Source: Capillidium heterosporum (Eukaryota; Entomophthoromycota; Entomophthoromycetes; Entomophthorales; Capillidiaceae). Taken from it: a stretch of DNA of 64,000 bases. The position numbers were made by a program, and so were the translations under genes. Shown here piece by piece: positions 44,608-56,202 of this stretch (its first letter is position 1; the number at the start of each line of letters is the position of its first letter). The stretch lies in NCBI GenBank assembly GCA_016630905.1, contig WBMQ01000001.1, positions 2,542,001 through 2,606,000 on the forward strand. Direction: 5' to 3'. The notes below the pieces were generated by a model, which saw only the letters and a list, made by a program, of their open reading frames with translations, was not told where the DNA came from and did not search any database.

Positions 44608-45781
44608 TTAATTCTCAAGAATGGGTTCTAATCCCAAAATTTCATAGGTCTTCAAGTAGAGTTCATCGAGTCTTTGCGAATCCCCAACGAATTTCGATAG
44701 ATCTTGAGGCTTACAGGATTCCCAATAGAGCCCGTTGTTGTCCTTGGTAACTTGAGGATCTACAGCAGCATGTAATGAGGTAGCTGCGCCTTGCTCCGGT
44801 TTACGGGCTATCAAGCCTTCTACAAATACCATAAGCACCATGAGGATGCTGTAATACCATTTCTGCTTAAAGTCTGATTTGCGTCCTATAAATTAAAAAG
44901 TTAGTATTGTTTGTGTGGATAATTGTAAAGCATGTAAATGAAATATTACCAATGTCAGTAGCGACGAAACCAGGATGAGTAGATACTATCAGTATGTTGG
45001 ATTGGGCCAACGCTTTGGATAAGCGGTAAGTCGTCATAACGTAGTATAGCTTGGAAGCGGCGTATCTAGACATGGTGTTGAACCCCTTGCTTTCGTCCAA
45101 TCCAGTTAAGTTATCTATATCATAGGTACCGAACCTGTAAGCTAAACAATGTAAAAATTAGTACATCAAAATGGGGATCTATAGCTACCATCGCTCGCTA
45201 CGTTAACAACCCTTGCATTATTTGCTGCCTTGAGCTTTGGTAACAATAAATGAATCAGTAATAATGGCGCGAAATAGTTGGCCTATGACAGATGAAATAT
45301 AAAAAATTAATAAGCCAGCACATGTACTAAAATAATATTTACCTGTAAGGTAGTCTCAATGTTATCTTCCGTAATGACATTTTCACCTTTAACTAAACCG
45401 GCGTTGTTGATCAAAATATCCAATTTCTCTTCTAAACGGTTGAACTCATCGGCAGCTGCTCTAATTGATTGGAAGCTGGTAAGTTCGACTGGGATAAAAT
45501 GTAGCTGGGTATTGTTGGTAGTGGAAACTACATCTTCGATAGCCCTCAACGCCTTCTCTTTACTTCTACATAGTAAGTAAACCTTGCAACCCATGGAAGC
45601 TAGACCTCGAACAGTCTCTAAGCCAATGCCTTTTTATAGTTAGTACTTGTTCGTCGAAATAAATTTGAAAGAAAAGTTGGAATATGGATTTACCTATGTT
45701 TCCGCCGGTCACTATGGCTACCTTACCAGTTAGATCTTGCTTCTGGTAACTTAATTTGTCAAAGTTCAACAGTCCTATCAT
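44608..45781 (-). CDS. Short-chain dehydrogenase/reductase (retinol dehydrogenase-like)
   Basis: Five exons (45781-45694, 45629-45343, 45282-45189, 45141-44950, 44885-44608) give 312 residues; introns are 47-64 nt. The classical SDR motifs are complete after splicing: cofactor motif TGGNIGIG near residue 28, NNAG near 105, and the catalytic YAASK near 198, with VNVASD ahead of it and HPGFVATDIG after. The arginine-containing LLCRSKEKA after the second strand suggests NADP(H). The C-terminal region contains a hydrophobic stretch (YYSILMVLMVFVEGLIA) that could sit on a membrane. The closest groups are the RDH11-14/WWOX-type reductases acting on retinoid-like or lipid aldehydes. Substrate unknown. 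Confidence 0.92.
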
Positions 45782-46029
45782 CTTTAATTGCTGATTTGAA
45801 AATGTTCATCTGCAACTCGGCTGCCTTTATACTTTATTTAGCTTGGTGAGTTTTGGTGTACTATTTGGATCAAAGGGCTGAGAATTTATCACTCTCATAT
45901 ATTATTTTAAATCGGAGATAAAAAATTTGAAAACTATCGGTAGTCGGACTCAAATTTGACAAGCTAAGCAAATGACGTATCTTATAGGAAAAATTGCAAA
46001 AATCAAAGTTTATGGGTAATCTCAAGCCT

Positions 46030-47754
46030 TTATTTAGCGATGAAACAGATACATCTACTGTACTTACATTTGAAAGTAGACTTGATATTGGAAAGACTGT
46101 TGGTTTGATAGTTGTGAACCGTGTTGACAGCACTTAGGTTGATGTTTACCAGGAGGGGATCCAACGAATTTGCAGCCATGAAGTTGAAGTGAGAGTAAGC
46201 CTTCCTTATCAATTCCTCAACGGTACTTTTACTCGAATGGTACGTCTTATACCTGCACAGAAATACGAAAGCAATGGTACTGTTCGGTATGATTTCAAGT
46301 GGTGGAGCTACTTTACAGATAAGTTTACCAAAATGTATGACGTTAATAGCCGTATCTAGAGCTTTCTCTATGAATGAGTTGGTAGGGCTGGGAGTGGTCA
46401 AAGGTGCTACGTTGTAACTACTAAAGTGCACCGGCAATGAGTAGGTTCGAAACAGAAGGAGGTAGAAGCAGAAGCTGACATGCGAGGTAAATTGTTCGGT
46501 CTGTTCTCTATTCTTGGGATAGTTGTTTATATTTTCATTCAATTTAACTAATATGGTCGACAGTATGTTGCTGAGAATGTCCCTGGTACTGTTTATAAAG
46601 TAGGTGACTCTTTCTTCATTGGACCTGTTGCTGAGGATATTATATCGTTCCTTGACTATTAGGAAACTAACTTGTGAAATTAGTATTAGGAATTCAGCAG
46701 CTAATAGAGCATTGAAGTACCAAGGATCGGAAAGCTTAGAAAACACCTCTTTCAAGGCTATGTAGTCGAAGGGGGAAGTTATAAGGAGGGATACTATGGA
46801 CGGATACATCCACCCGTTCTTGATAATGAACTGTTGGATTGCTGAATAGGCCAATATACGCTCAATCTTTAACTGAGTCGAAACTTTAGACTCTTTTATC
46901 TTCAGCCTCTTATTTAGCCCGACAACTACCGCCATCCTAGCTATTAGACTTAAGATTCCGTTCGCCCCTATATCTATCCAAGACCCTTCGATTCCAGAGT
47001 ACATGATAAGCAACGCCTGTATGGTGTTTATTGATGGCTTGTTGTAGTGCAAATTGAACTGTATATATAGCTCTGATTCGAGGTGTTTCTTGATATATGG
47101 ATTCTTATCGTCCTCGGAGAGAAAGTAGTACCCTCTTAGAAGGAGAGCCGTCACTAAAAACTTTGATCTCTTCAAAGAATAAAACTTTTCCTCGTTGAAT
47201 AACGGTATCAAAGTATTGTTGTACCTAAAGTAAATCCTGTATAGCTTTGAAAACAACGATTTAACACTGGTGGATTCCTTCAACGGTAGTACTGCACTGG
47301 GATATACTATTCTACTTTTAGCGATTAGTTTGAGCTTTCGGTTCGCAAATAAAAATAGTGATAGTGATGGGCTTTGTTTATCAATTTGAGGACAGTTGAG
47401 TAAAAAGTAAAGGTAATCGAGGCCGGTCTTCCTTACATTTGAGTGAAACATTGCATTTGCTTGGTAAGTTGGAGCAATGGTGTTGAGTTTGGGTGACAAT
47501 GCCATGATCTTTATCGAATCCTTACATTTCATATTTGATTTACTATCATGGGTATTTTCAACCTTCTTGTACTTGGTTCTTGGTTGAATATCTTTTTTCT
47601 TAGCTTTCCGTCTATAGACGCAGGTGGCTCTATTTTGCTTGCATTGGCTACATGTCGGCAGTTCGCTGCTGCAAGCAACCTTGTAACTTGTGCACCGCTC
47701 ACATATATATTGAGATATATTTCTTAAATAAGCTTTGAAAGGGTTGTCAGCCAT
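46030..47754 (-). CDS. Zn2Cys6 fungal transcription factor
   Basis: An intronless ORF. The binuclear zinc cluster CERCTSYKVACSSELPTCSQ plus CKQNRATC has six cysteines with spacing 2-6-6-2-6, and a basic linker RRKAKKKDIQPRTKYKK follows. A fungal-specific transcription factor middle homology region follows at roughly residues 165-330 (YNKPSINTIQALLIMYSGIE, GANGILSLIARMAVVVGLNK). I chose the ATG at 47754 (MADNPFKAYLRN) because it puts the cluster at the N-terminus as usual; the frame also opens at an upstream ATG ending at 47880. The product is 574 residues from the chosen start. The 3' end is uncertain: a GTAAGT donor lies at 46066-46071 and the last residues may be replaced by splicing. It lies 250 bp upstream of the short-chain dehydrogenase on the same strand, which might be a target. 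Such proteins bind CGG repeats in DNA. Confidence 0.88.
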   Translation of the reverse strand: MADNPFKAYLRNISQYICERCTSYKVACSSELPTCSQCKQNRATCVYRRKAKKKDIQPRTKYKKVENTHDSKSNMKCKDSIKIMALSPKLNTIAPTYQANAMFHSNVRKTGLDYLYFLLNCPQIDKQSPSLSLFLFANRKLKLIAKSRIVYPSAVLPLKESTSVKSLFSKLYRIYFRYNNTLIPLFNEEKFYSLKRSKFLVTALLLRGYYFLSEDDKNPYIKKHLESELYIQFNLHYNKPSINTIQALLIMYSGIEGSWIDIGANGILSLIARMAVVVGLNKRLKIKESKVSTQLKIERILAYSAIQQFIIKNGWMYPSIVSLLITSPFDYIALKEVFSKLSDPWYFNALLAAEFLILISQVSFLIVKERYNILSNRSNEERVTYFINSTRDILSNILSTILVKLNENINNYPKNREQTEQFTSHVSFCFYLLLFRTYSLPVHFSSYNVAPLTTPSPTNSFIEKALDTAINVIHFGKLICKVAPPLEIIPNSTIAFVFLCRYKTYHSSKSTVEELIRKAYSHFNFMAANSLDPLLVNINLSAVNTVHNYQTNSLSNIKSTFKCKYSRCICFIAK

Positions 47755-48805
47755 TGATATCTTTGAAAAGAGTGTTGGTTTATAATGTGAAAGCGAGCAC
47801 TTTGTTGAAGGATGGATTGCTATATGGTTTATATGAGGTGAAGATTTGAAGTGACTAATTCTGAATAACTTATCAAGCAAAATATATTACTACTTAGAAG
47901 AACATATCCTTAATTCAAATCATGTTTTTCGCCTACAGCTATCCATTTTTAGTATAAATACTTTTCGACTAGAATATTCTTGGTCATTCCACTTGGTACT
48001 ATTGCAATTTAGACTATGTAACATCAATAACATAGTGGGTTTTGAAACTCACTATTGGTGAGGTTTTACGGGGTTTTAAAAGAGCTATTTATATATGAAG
48101 CTAAAATTATAACATTTCATTAAATGAAATGTCATTTATACATGGGTAAATAAATATAAATATTACCCAGAATCCTGGTATGTCCATTTAAAATACTACA
48201 TGGAATTTATACTAGTAATCTCATTTATTTGCCAGGAAACCTCATTAGACTTATATTTAGAATACCATAACCCGATTTATAGGCTTACTAAACATTGATC
48301 AAGTGCTAAAACATATGCTCCAATAAATAATATATATATCGTGAAATTTAATTAATTAACTGAGCAAACATTTATAAATCAATATATTTTAAAAGCCTAG
48401 AAATATGTTTAGATGGATCACTCTACACCAGAAGCATTAAAAACGATGGAAAGGCCAATCTTTTGAATCTAGGTCCTAAGGCAGCGACATTCAACCAAAG
48501 GGCTATGGCTTTGCCTGAAGAAATCTCTACCATTCATACATTTGTTGAGTCTATAGAGAAAACACTACACAAACTTCTAAAACAAATACACATTATATAA
48601 ACTGGACAATATATTATATATTTTGAAAAATTGACTTTCCTATTACAATCTTTCTTTACAAGTAGCTATAGAAAGTAAACTTAAATAGCTTTAGAAGACA
48701 ATCATAATTGATAAACAATATATTATATAAAAATGAACCTTTTAACAAATAATCATCTTAAATAATTTACTCGCGAATCTCACCGATCTTATTCAACAAC
48801 CTATC
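47755..48805. other. Intergenic with one orphan coding-like fragment
   Basis: Mostly AT-rich. On the plus strand at about 48419-48600 a stretch of 60 open codons reads SLYTRSIKNDGKANLLNLGP and then KAATFNQRAMALPEEISTIH, without a start codon. It looks like an exon or relic of an unidentified gene. Confidence 0.35.
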
Positions 48806-51430
48806 TCACTTGTACTTTTTGAAGAGGGCGTGTCGGTTATTGTCACCTTCGGTATTCTTACCACGCTTCCTACGCTTTGAGGTGAAGTTGGAGTCGCTGA
48901 CATCCCCATCCATGTCGATCGACTTCTCGCTGGCTGAACGCACCTCAGCTAACAGCTGATTTTGCTGGGATTTAGTCTTGTAGGCTAAGTTGGGGTAGGT
49001 ATCCATGCCGTCCAAATGGGAAATAACCTTGAAGGCGTAGCCCTGGTCCACCAAAAACTGCTGCCGCTTGGTCGAATAGTACATCTCCTGAGTATCTTGC
49101 GACACGAGAGAATAGAAGAAGGCGTTGAACCCTTCGTCGTTACGGCGTTTTGCTCTTAAGATACGACCTATAAGTGGAGTTAGCTGGGTTTGTGGGTAAA
49201 GTGGTACCTAGTCGCTGTGCTTCCTGCCTTCGAGAACCGTAATGACTCGAGACCTGGATGAGGCAGGTGGCTTCAGGTAAATCGATAGACGTGTCACCAA
49301 CTTTGGATAAAAATATGGTCATGACCTTGGGATCGTGCTGAAATTTGTGCAGGATTTGCATTCGTTCTGCCTGCTTGGTCTCACCGCAGATGTAGTACTT
49401 CTTGAGCTCCTTGGCGTAGACTTCCAGTGCCCACACATTGTCACAGAACACAATGATTTTATCACCTCGTTTCTCGTGATAGTCTATCAGGAACTGACAG
49501 GTTTGGAACTTGTTGGGATTCATCACGTACAATAACTCGCGCTTTCTAAAAAACAGTTATGCCAAGAACTGTAAGCAACCTTACCTTGATCTCTCCTCCC
49601 TATAAGCTTTATAGAACTCAGGAGTCATCTGGCACCATACTTCGGCACATTGGACGGTTGCGATATGCCCCTGTTTTGATAAATCCATCCAATTGGCCTC
49701 GTAAAGCTTAGGCCCAATTAAAAAGTTTAGATCTTCAATCTTCTCGTCCTCACGGACCAAAGTAGCTGTCAGACCGAGTTTGGTATGGGCTGCTATCGTT
49801 GACACTACCCTTCTGAAAATATTGGCAGGGACTACATGGACTTCGTCTAAGAGCAAGAAACCCCATTCCCTTTGCCTCAAGAACTTCATCATCTTCTCGG
49901 CATCAGCAGATCGGGCTCTTGTGTTAGCGACCATCGAGAAGGTGCTGATAACGATACCAGCCTTAGTACTGAATTGTTCCTTATGATCGGCTGTAAATAC
50001 AGCAATAGATTGCTCTTTAATTGATGCAAACTTTAAAAACTGCTCCTTCCACTGAGCTACCGATACTGAAGAGGTACAGAGAACTAAGGTTGATTTCTTG
50101 ATGGTGCATGTAGCCGTGATTCCAACTAATGTCTTACCAGCGCCACATGGAAGTACGATAACACCTGATCTAGCACGACTATAAAACATTAGCCTATTTT
50201 CACTATTTTGAGAGATTACCCGTTACCGAACATCTTGGACAAGCACTTTTCTTGGTAGGGACGAATGGTAGTTATAGGTTTAAGAGAAATATCCAAGTTG
50301 GGGTTGATAAAATCATTGCGGAAATCGTATTCTTCTAACAGTGGAAAGTCAAGCTCCGTACAACGCTTCTTCACAGACTATTTTGCTTAAATAATGAAAC
50401 TTGAATTATGCTTACTTCGACAGAGTCAGTATGGATTTGAAAGGAATAGCTTTGCTCATTATCCTCATCTTCTTCGTCTATAAAAATATAACAAAAGGAT
50501 TTATCAATAAAAAACTGCACTTTCAAACTTACCATTTTTGGTCTCAGCTTCTATTACCATATCTGTAGCATCTTTTTCAGCTTCTACTTTATCTCCCACT
50601 TCTGTAATACCGTTTAATGGCTTCATATTCGTCTTGGTATCTTCAATTTCAGTAGTTCTGGCTGCCTCAATCACCGAGTCTTGTAAAAGATTCCTCAACA
50701 TCAATGGGTAATTCGATTCAACATAGTAGTGGTTATGCTTCAACACTAATTTGATCTTTCCATAAGATTTGGTACATTGCCTGACAAAATTCTTGACCTT
50801 TTCAGGAACCGGTACTTTGGAGAACCTATCTAAAGCATCTAATATGTCGTTGGTTTCTAAGCCTACAGATACTGCTGCGTACAGTGAATAAGCTGTGAGT
50901 TTATATTCATGTATAAGCCTTGGTCTGGTTCACAATAGGTAAATTAAACTCGGTACATTTCTAAATAAAGCTTACCTTGATACCGGTTCGGATATAGCGA
51001 TTAAGAAGTCTTGAGCAGGTTTAGCCAAGTGCGAAAACGCTTCTAAAAACAGATGACCACTTGGACTAATCCATAAGGGGCGGCTCTTCTCATCATCTCT
51101 TAGTTTAAGGTCCGAATAGTCGTTGCCTTGGAAAATATGGGCTAATGGGTCGTTGTCTCTAGAAACCTTTGAGCTTCGGTAGTCTTGTTCATAATCTAGG
51201 TCGTTGAAAGCTGCTTTTGGCACCAAGGACATTTCATTTTTGATATCTTTCAATAGATTTGTTTAGTTTTAATTGTAAAGAGAAAAACTACCCTCTTCAT
51301 CCGAACTTATAACATCGAACCCAGTATCCGTTTTGAACTTAAGCTTGGAATCTTTAAAATAGAGTTTTTAGTTCTAAATACGAGTATTTTTCGTTTGTAA
51401 CTTACTGTTGGTACTCATTACTTTACTCAT
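48806..51430 (-). CDS. SSL2: TFIIH DNA translocase XPB/Rad25
   Basis: Nine coding exons joined by eight introns (49168-49207, 49546-49584, 50179-50219, 50378-50415, 50478-50532, 50925-50975, 51247-51291, 51352-51405) give about 753 residues from the ATG at 51430. The superfamily 2 helicase motifs are present: [20 protein letters not shown] with Walker A GAGKT, the DEVH box in [26 protein letters not shown], and in the second lobe [20 protein letters not shown] and the joined motif VI region [18 protein letters not shown]. The XPB damage-recognition region [20 protein letters not shown] is also kept. The enzyme opens promoters for RNA polymerase II and unwinds damage in nucleotide excision repair. 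The N-terminus is short compared with yeast. A further upstream exon ending near 51499 is possible, but no start codon joins it in frame. Confidence 0.95.
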
Positions 51431-52773
51431 CTGATCCCAACTGCCCAATCTAAAGTTCTTGGAATTGAAACGGAAAGGTGAGTTAGTGCTCAAAAAACCT
51501 TATCATTGGGACTGCGTACTGGATTTGGGATTTTTGCCCAATGGGTGGCTTGGGTTTGGCTTTCAAAGACATCAACATAAACAACTGAGTTTATAAGCTG
51601 AGATATTTATATAGAGATAAATCTAAACTCCAAGTAAATCAAATATTGTGGAATAACTAAAATTTTAGCTAATGCTAGATCTTTATATATGTAAATTTCA
51701 GAAATCTGTATATGAATAGATATTCAACAACGAGAATTATCAAGTTTGAAAAAAGATATTGTAAAAAGTGATAAATTTTATACTTTACTTTGTAACCTAA
51801 ATAAAAAGATATATTTGAAAGCCATATATACTATAAGCAAATAAATAATCTAAAAACATAATGGAATAAAAAGATTAAACAAGCAAGGTACGCTATATTT
51901 TAAATTTTTGAATAACAAAGTAGACAGATATATATTGACTATAGATCATCTATAGACTTTGCTTTATAGAAATGAAGATCAAGGGAAAGTGGCATTCACT
52001 TGTTTCTATAGGTAATAATAATTGAAGTATATATTCAGATCTTACTACTCATTTACTATTTTTACTTCAATAGCAATATAATTTAAATCTACTTTATATA
52101 TATCTAAGATATAAATAACTTTATAGATCAGTGGCACATACTTCTAACGATACCTATAATAGCATGCTGGTGCTTGAAATATCAATCTGATGGTTGGAAA
52201 ATCAGTATAAGTGGTAGTAACTAGATCAATAGGGTAAGTTCACTAAACAAAGCGTAACCAAAGTAGCGGATACATGGTACGTATTACACCATACGATAAG
52301 ATCTCGTGCAATAGATTCCTACCACCAGTCGATACCTATTTCTAATCAAAGATAGGGATATACTATTTTTTAAGGATTTAAGAAAGTTCCATCGTCCAAC
52401 CCAAGGTATATTTTGAAGTATGACATCCTTATGGGGATACTTTAATCCAAAGCAATTCAAAAATTTTCTATGTAGTCTGACGGTGTTCTATAAAAAGCAA
52501 TATTATGGAAAGGTAGTAACTTAATTTAGTGCCATTAACTAAAATCAACAGGTTTGAGCAGGGAACTGTGCTAAGGTATATACCCGTTACCTTTAATAAT
52601 CTGAGAATTCTGCACAATAAGGCGTCAGCCGCATCTGCGATTTCGTAAATTGGTCATGCCATTGCCTACAAACTGGAAACTTATTCCCTACATTTGCCAA
52701 AAACTGATGTCGTAAAAGCCAGGATTAGTAGCTTCACCCTAGCTTTCATGATGCATATGTCCAAGTTAAGAGG
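51431..52773. other. Intergenic, nothing recognised
   Basis: AT-rich sequence between the divergent XPB and aminopeptidase genes. No coding-like stretch of note apart from a possible 5' exon of XPB near 51499-51575. Confidence 0.45.
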
Positions 52774-52781
52774 TATATAAG
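52774..52781 (+). promoter_or_regulatory. TATA box of the aminopeptidase gene
   Basis: TATATAAG about 60 bases before the ATG at 52841, the same spacing as in the oxidoreductase genes. Confidence 0.55.
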
Positions 52782-52840
52782 AAGGGCAGGGGTACCACAT
52801 CAACATTAAAAATCAAAAGTAACAACAGTAGTAGACTAAT

Positions 52841-53947
52841 ATGAAAACGGCTTTAGTAACCTTAGGTCTGACTTTGATCAACGGGATATTTTCTTTACCC
52901 AGCAATGAGGACAACCGTCTCCTCAAGCTTTCGGCCGACGCTCCAGCCAAGTGGTTCAAGGAAGCCGAGGTCTCCCAGCTCATAGCTGAGAACAAGCACT
53001 TCATCGATATTACCGACGATGTCAACGTCGATTCCAACTCCCGGCTGGCAGCAGCTCCTGAGATCGTCTCAACCTTCCAAGTCCCCAACGATATTAGATA
53101 CTGGGACCAGGTACGTAGCGGTATCAAGCACTTGAACAAGGACAAAGCCAAAGCGTTGTTGACCCACTTAAGTAGCTACCACAATCGCTATTTCAACACC
53201 ACCGACGGTGTCAACAGTGCCAACTGGATCGCCGATCAAGCTCGACTTTCCACTTCCAGACTGAATGGTGCCTCGGTCCGCCTCTTCCAGCACGAGTGGC
53301 CCCAACCTTCAGTCATCGCCACCATCCCTGGATCCGATCCTAAACTCAAGGATGAAGTAGTAGTCATTGGCGCTCACTTGGATTCCATCAACCGTACTCA
53401 ACGTTGGACTGGACGTGCCCCCGGTGCCGATGACGACGGTACTGGTACCGTCACCTTGTTGCAAACCTTGAATGCCTTAGCTAACATCGGGTTTAAACCT
53501 AAACGTACCTTGGAGTTCCAGTGGTATGCTGCCGAAGAAGTTGGCTTAAGAGGATCCCGTGACATCGCCAAAAGTTATCGAGCTAAGGGTGTCAACGTCG
53601 TAACTCAAGGTCAGTTTGACATGAACGGTCACTTGGTGAACCGACAAATCCGTATTATCAACGACTTCACTGACCCTCAACTTAACGCCCTTTTCAAGCG
53701 TCTTATCGAAGCTTACACAGAATACTACTGGGTTGATGGTAAATGCGGTTACGCTTGTTCCGATCATGCTGCTTGGAATGAACAGGGCTATAGATCGGCC
53801 TTCCCGTTAGAAGATAAATCTAGCCCCCATATCCATTCTGAAACTGATACCGTTGAGAACGTCAACTTTGACCACTGGTACCAGTTCGCTAGAGTCGCTT
53901 TAGGGTACGTCGTCGAGTTGTCGGAGCCTAGTGGTAGAAAGTACTGA
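52841..53947 (+). CDS. Secreted M28 (leucyl) aminopeptidase
   Basis: An intronless ORF of 368 residues. A signal peptide covers about residues 1-19 (MKTALVTLGLTLINGIFSLP). A propeptide-like segment follows, to about 75. The di-zinc catalytic domain has all five ligands of the M28 family: H179 in VIGAHLDS, D198 in GADDDGTG, the catalytic and binding glutamates E232/E233 in YAAEEVGLRG, D260 in FDMNG, and H332 in PHIHSETDT. The pair of cysteines at 302 and 306 in GKCGYACSDHAAW matches the disulphide of Aeromonas-type and fungal leucine aminopeptidases. It removes N-terminal hydrophobic residues from peptides outside the cell. Codons are GC-rich, pointing to high expression. One NRT sequence at 184 is a possible glycosylation site. 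Confidence 0.95.
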   Translation: MKTALVTLGLTLINGIFSLPSNEDNRLLKLSADAPAKWFKEAEVSQLIAENKHFIDITDDVNVDSNSRLAAAPEIVSTFQVPNDIRYWDQVRSGIKHLNKDKAKALLTHLSSYHNRYFNTTDGVNSANWIADQARLSTSRLNGASVRLFQHEWPQPSVIATIPGSDPKLKDEVVVIGAHLDSINRTQRWTGRAPGADDDGTGTVTLLQTLNALANIGFKPKRTLEFQWYAAEEVGLRGSRDIAKSYRAKGVNVVTQGQFDMNGHLVNRQIRIINDFTDPQLNALFKRLIEAYTEYYWVDGKCGYACSDHAAWNEQGYRSAFPLEDKSSPHIHSETDTVENVNFDHWYQFARVALGYVVELSEPSGRKY

Positions 53948-54960
53948 TTTCAATTGAATAAAACTTTGCTTTTGTTATTATGTTTTGTTGGCTTAATTGA
54001 TTAGTTTTTGATAGTTTACTTTTACCATAAAAAGCTGGAAAGCATAAAATTCATCAGTGCTATTAAAAGAGATTATATATATTGTTAATTAAAAGATAGT
54101 TTATCGAAAATATGTTTTATGGGTTCAAGAGATCACCTATCCATCCATTCACTAGTATTCCTTTTGTAATAACCTCCATTTTTTCCAACCTTTCTTATTT
54201 CACTCTTTAGCTTTGAATCCTTTGGGTATGATCCATACATCCCCTTTATATATAGTACTGGCCTGAAGTATATTGGCTTTATAAAATGTATACTTTAAAT
54301 CTTTGGCATTCTCAAAAAAATTTTGATAAAGGATTACCGATGCATATTAATATCTAATGTCAAAAAAAGAAGGCAATGTTACAAAGCTGTGGCGAATTCT
54401 TGTGTAATAAGTAGCATAATAATATTCAAAGAAATAATAACTTATTATATCTTTTGGTACGGGAATTGTTTTGTTTCAATACCATACATTCTACAGAACA
54501 ATCTTATTCAGGAAATCAAAGCTATATATTGCTATACTAAAATGGTTGGCAAAGTAACCCTTTTTACTTGTACGACACTGTACCTATTTTTACCTTATAG
54601 GGTCTATAACATTGAATTGCAAGGTAATACAATAACTAGCTCAACTTTTCAAAAACTACATAGGTTTAGCATGATATAGCCTTTTACTATATGCCAGAAA
54701 CCCCAATCGCGACTATCCCATCCAAACATATTGAAGAAAATTGGCAATTTATATCTAGAGTTCCAAACAAACGGAAACATTCCTAATCAGTCTAAGTTCT
54801 AATTTAAAATTGCTCCGAACTTACCAAAAGTTTGAAGAATGGCAACGAACCATACGCCAACATTAAAGTTTTTGAGGTTTCATTTTTAACAGATTTGGAA
54901 AAGGGTGGAGGAAAGAAACTAGCGCGATTGAAAATCGGAGATTGTATCTTTTACAAAAAT
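53948..54960. other. Intergenic, nothing certain
   Basis: A 118-codon open stretch at 54323-54679 begins with a non-ATG codon, is AT-rich and has no recognised similarity. From 54832 the frame of the next gene is already open, but it has no ATG until 54961. Confidence 0.4.
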
Positions 54961-56202
54961 ATGGTTCAATTAAAGGAGAAGCAGCCCGCTGCAAAGTTCG
55001 TCGTGAGCAAGAGCAAGAGTAAGATCAACTATTCGGGGCCTTTGGCTGAGTACTTTGTCACCCACCAGTTCCGTAAGCATGTTATACATTATTTTATTGC
55101 TAACCTAAGTAGAGCTATCGGCATTATTCCTATCTTTAATCTACTTGGGCAACTACTTGCAGATCCCCCATTTCGACAAGTTCCTCACCGTACAGAATGA
55201 AGTAGAACCTGGATTCTACGGTAAAACTTATGACGATGCCTACTTTGTGATCTACTGGTTCTTAATGTTTCTCTTCTTACGAACTTTGTTTATGGACTAT
55301 CTCTTTGTACCATGGATAAGGTATTTGAAGATAACTGGCAGTACTAGGATCCAAAAGTTCAATGAGCAAGCGTTTATGTTCCCCTTCTATCTTATCTCCT
55401 GGTCCTACGGCTTCGTAAGTTATACTTTGTAGATAAAACTAACCTTTTAGTATCTGTACTACAACAGTCCCTACTACTTTAATAGAGCTGGTCTGTGGAT
55501 AGGCTACCCTCACTTGTTTCTGACCAAAGCGTTCAAGGAGTATTATTTGGCCCAGATGGGTTTCTGGTTTCAACAAATGTACTTTGTGCAGATTGAAGTT
55601 CGACGCAAGGATTACGCCAACATGCTGAGCCACCATGTCATAACTAATTTGTTAATTGTCGGCTCCTATATCACCAACTACACCCGCATTGGCCATTCTA
55701 TATTAGTGCTGATGGATTTCGCTGATATATTCCTTGCGGTAACTTTTGTTAATAATATTTTTTTAAATTTGTTTCCAGTTAGGAAAGATTTTGAATTATA
55801 TCGACGTCAAAGGTATCAAGGATATAGTGTTCGTGGTCTTCGTCCTGGCCTGGTTAATGACGCGGCACGTACTGTTCATGGTGCTCATCTACTCGGTTAT
55901 GTGGGATCCTTTAATCTACCACGAAAAACCAGTTTGGGACCCGACTAATGGGGTCTACTTCACCCACGAGATACGAATAGTCTTTTTGGTGGTCCTCATG
56001 GCTTTGCAGGCGTTGATGGTGCTGTGGTTCAGTTACATCCTCAAAATTATATATAAGATCGCTACTGAAGGGGAATTGATCGACGTACGATCCGATGAGT
56101 CGTAAATTTTGTATGTAATTCACATTTTAACTTTTATTTAGGGACGACGAAGGGGAAATCGATGCCAAGGAGCATGCTACCGGTAAAAAGAAAATCAACT
56201 AA
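54961..56202 (+). CDS. LAG1: LAG1-type ceramide synthase (TLC domain)
   Basis: Five exons (54961-55072, 55113-55414, 55451-55738, 55779-56101, 56142-56202) give 361 residues; introns are 36-40 nt, among the shortest in the window. Several membrane spans are visible. The Lag1 motif is present: IEVRRKDYANMLSHHVITNL and then GSYITNYTRIGHSILVLMDF with ADIFLALGK, including the two catalytic-site histidines and the conserved aspartates. Ceramide synthases join fatty acyl-CoA to a sphingoid base in the endoplasmic reticulum. The acidic tail (RSDESDDEGEIDAKEHATGK, ending KKKIN) resembles the CK2-phosphorylated tails of fungal and animal enzymes. The start at 54961 is the first ATG in frame; open codons upstream (from about 54832) leave a longer N-terminus possible. 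Confidence 0.93.

Noticed and set aside
54323-54679. 118-codon open stretch before the ceramide synthase
   Set aside because: No ATG at its start, AT-rich codons, no recognised similarity and no splice link to the next gene.
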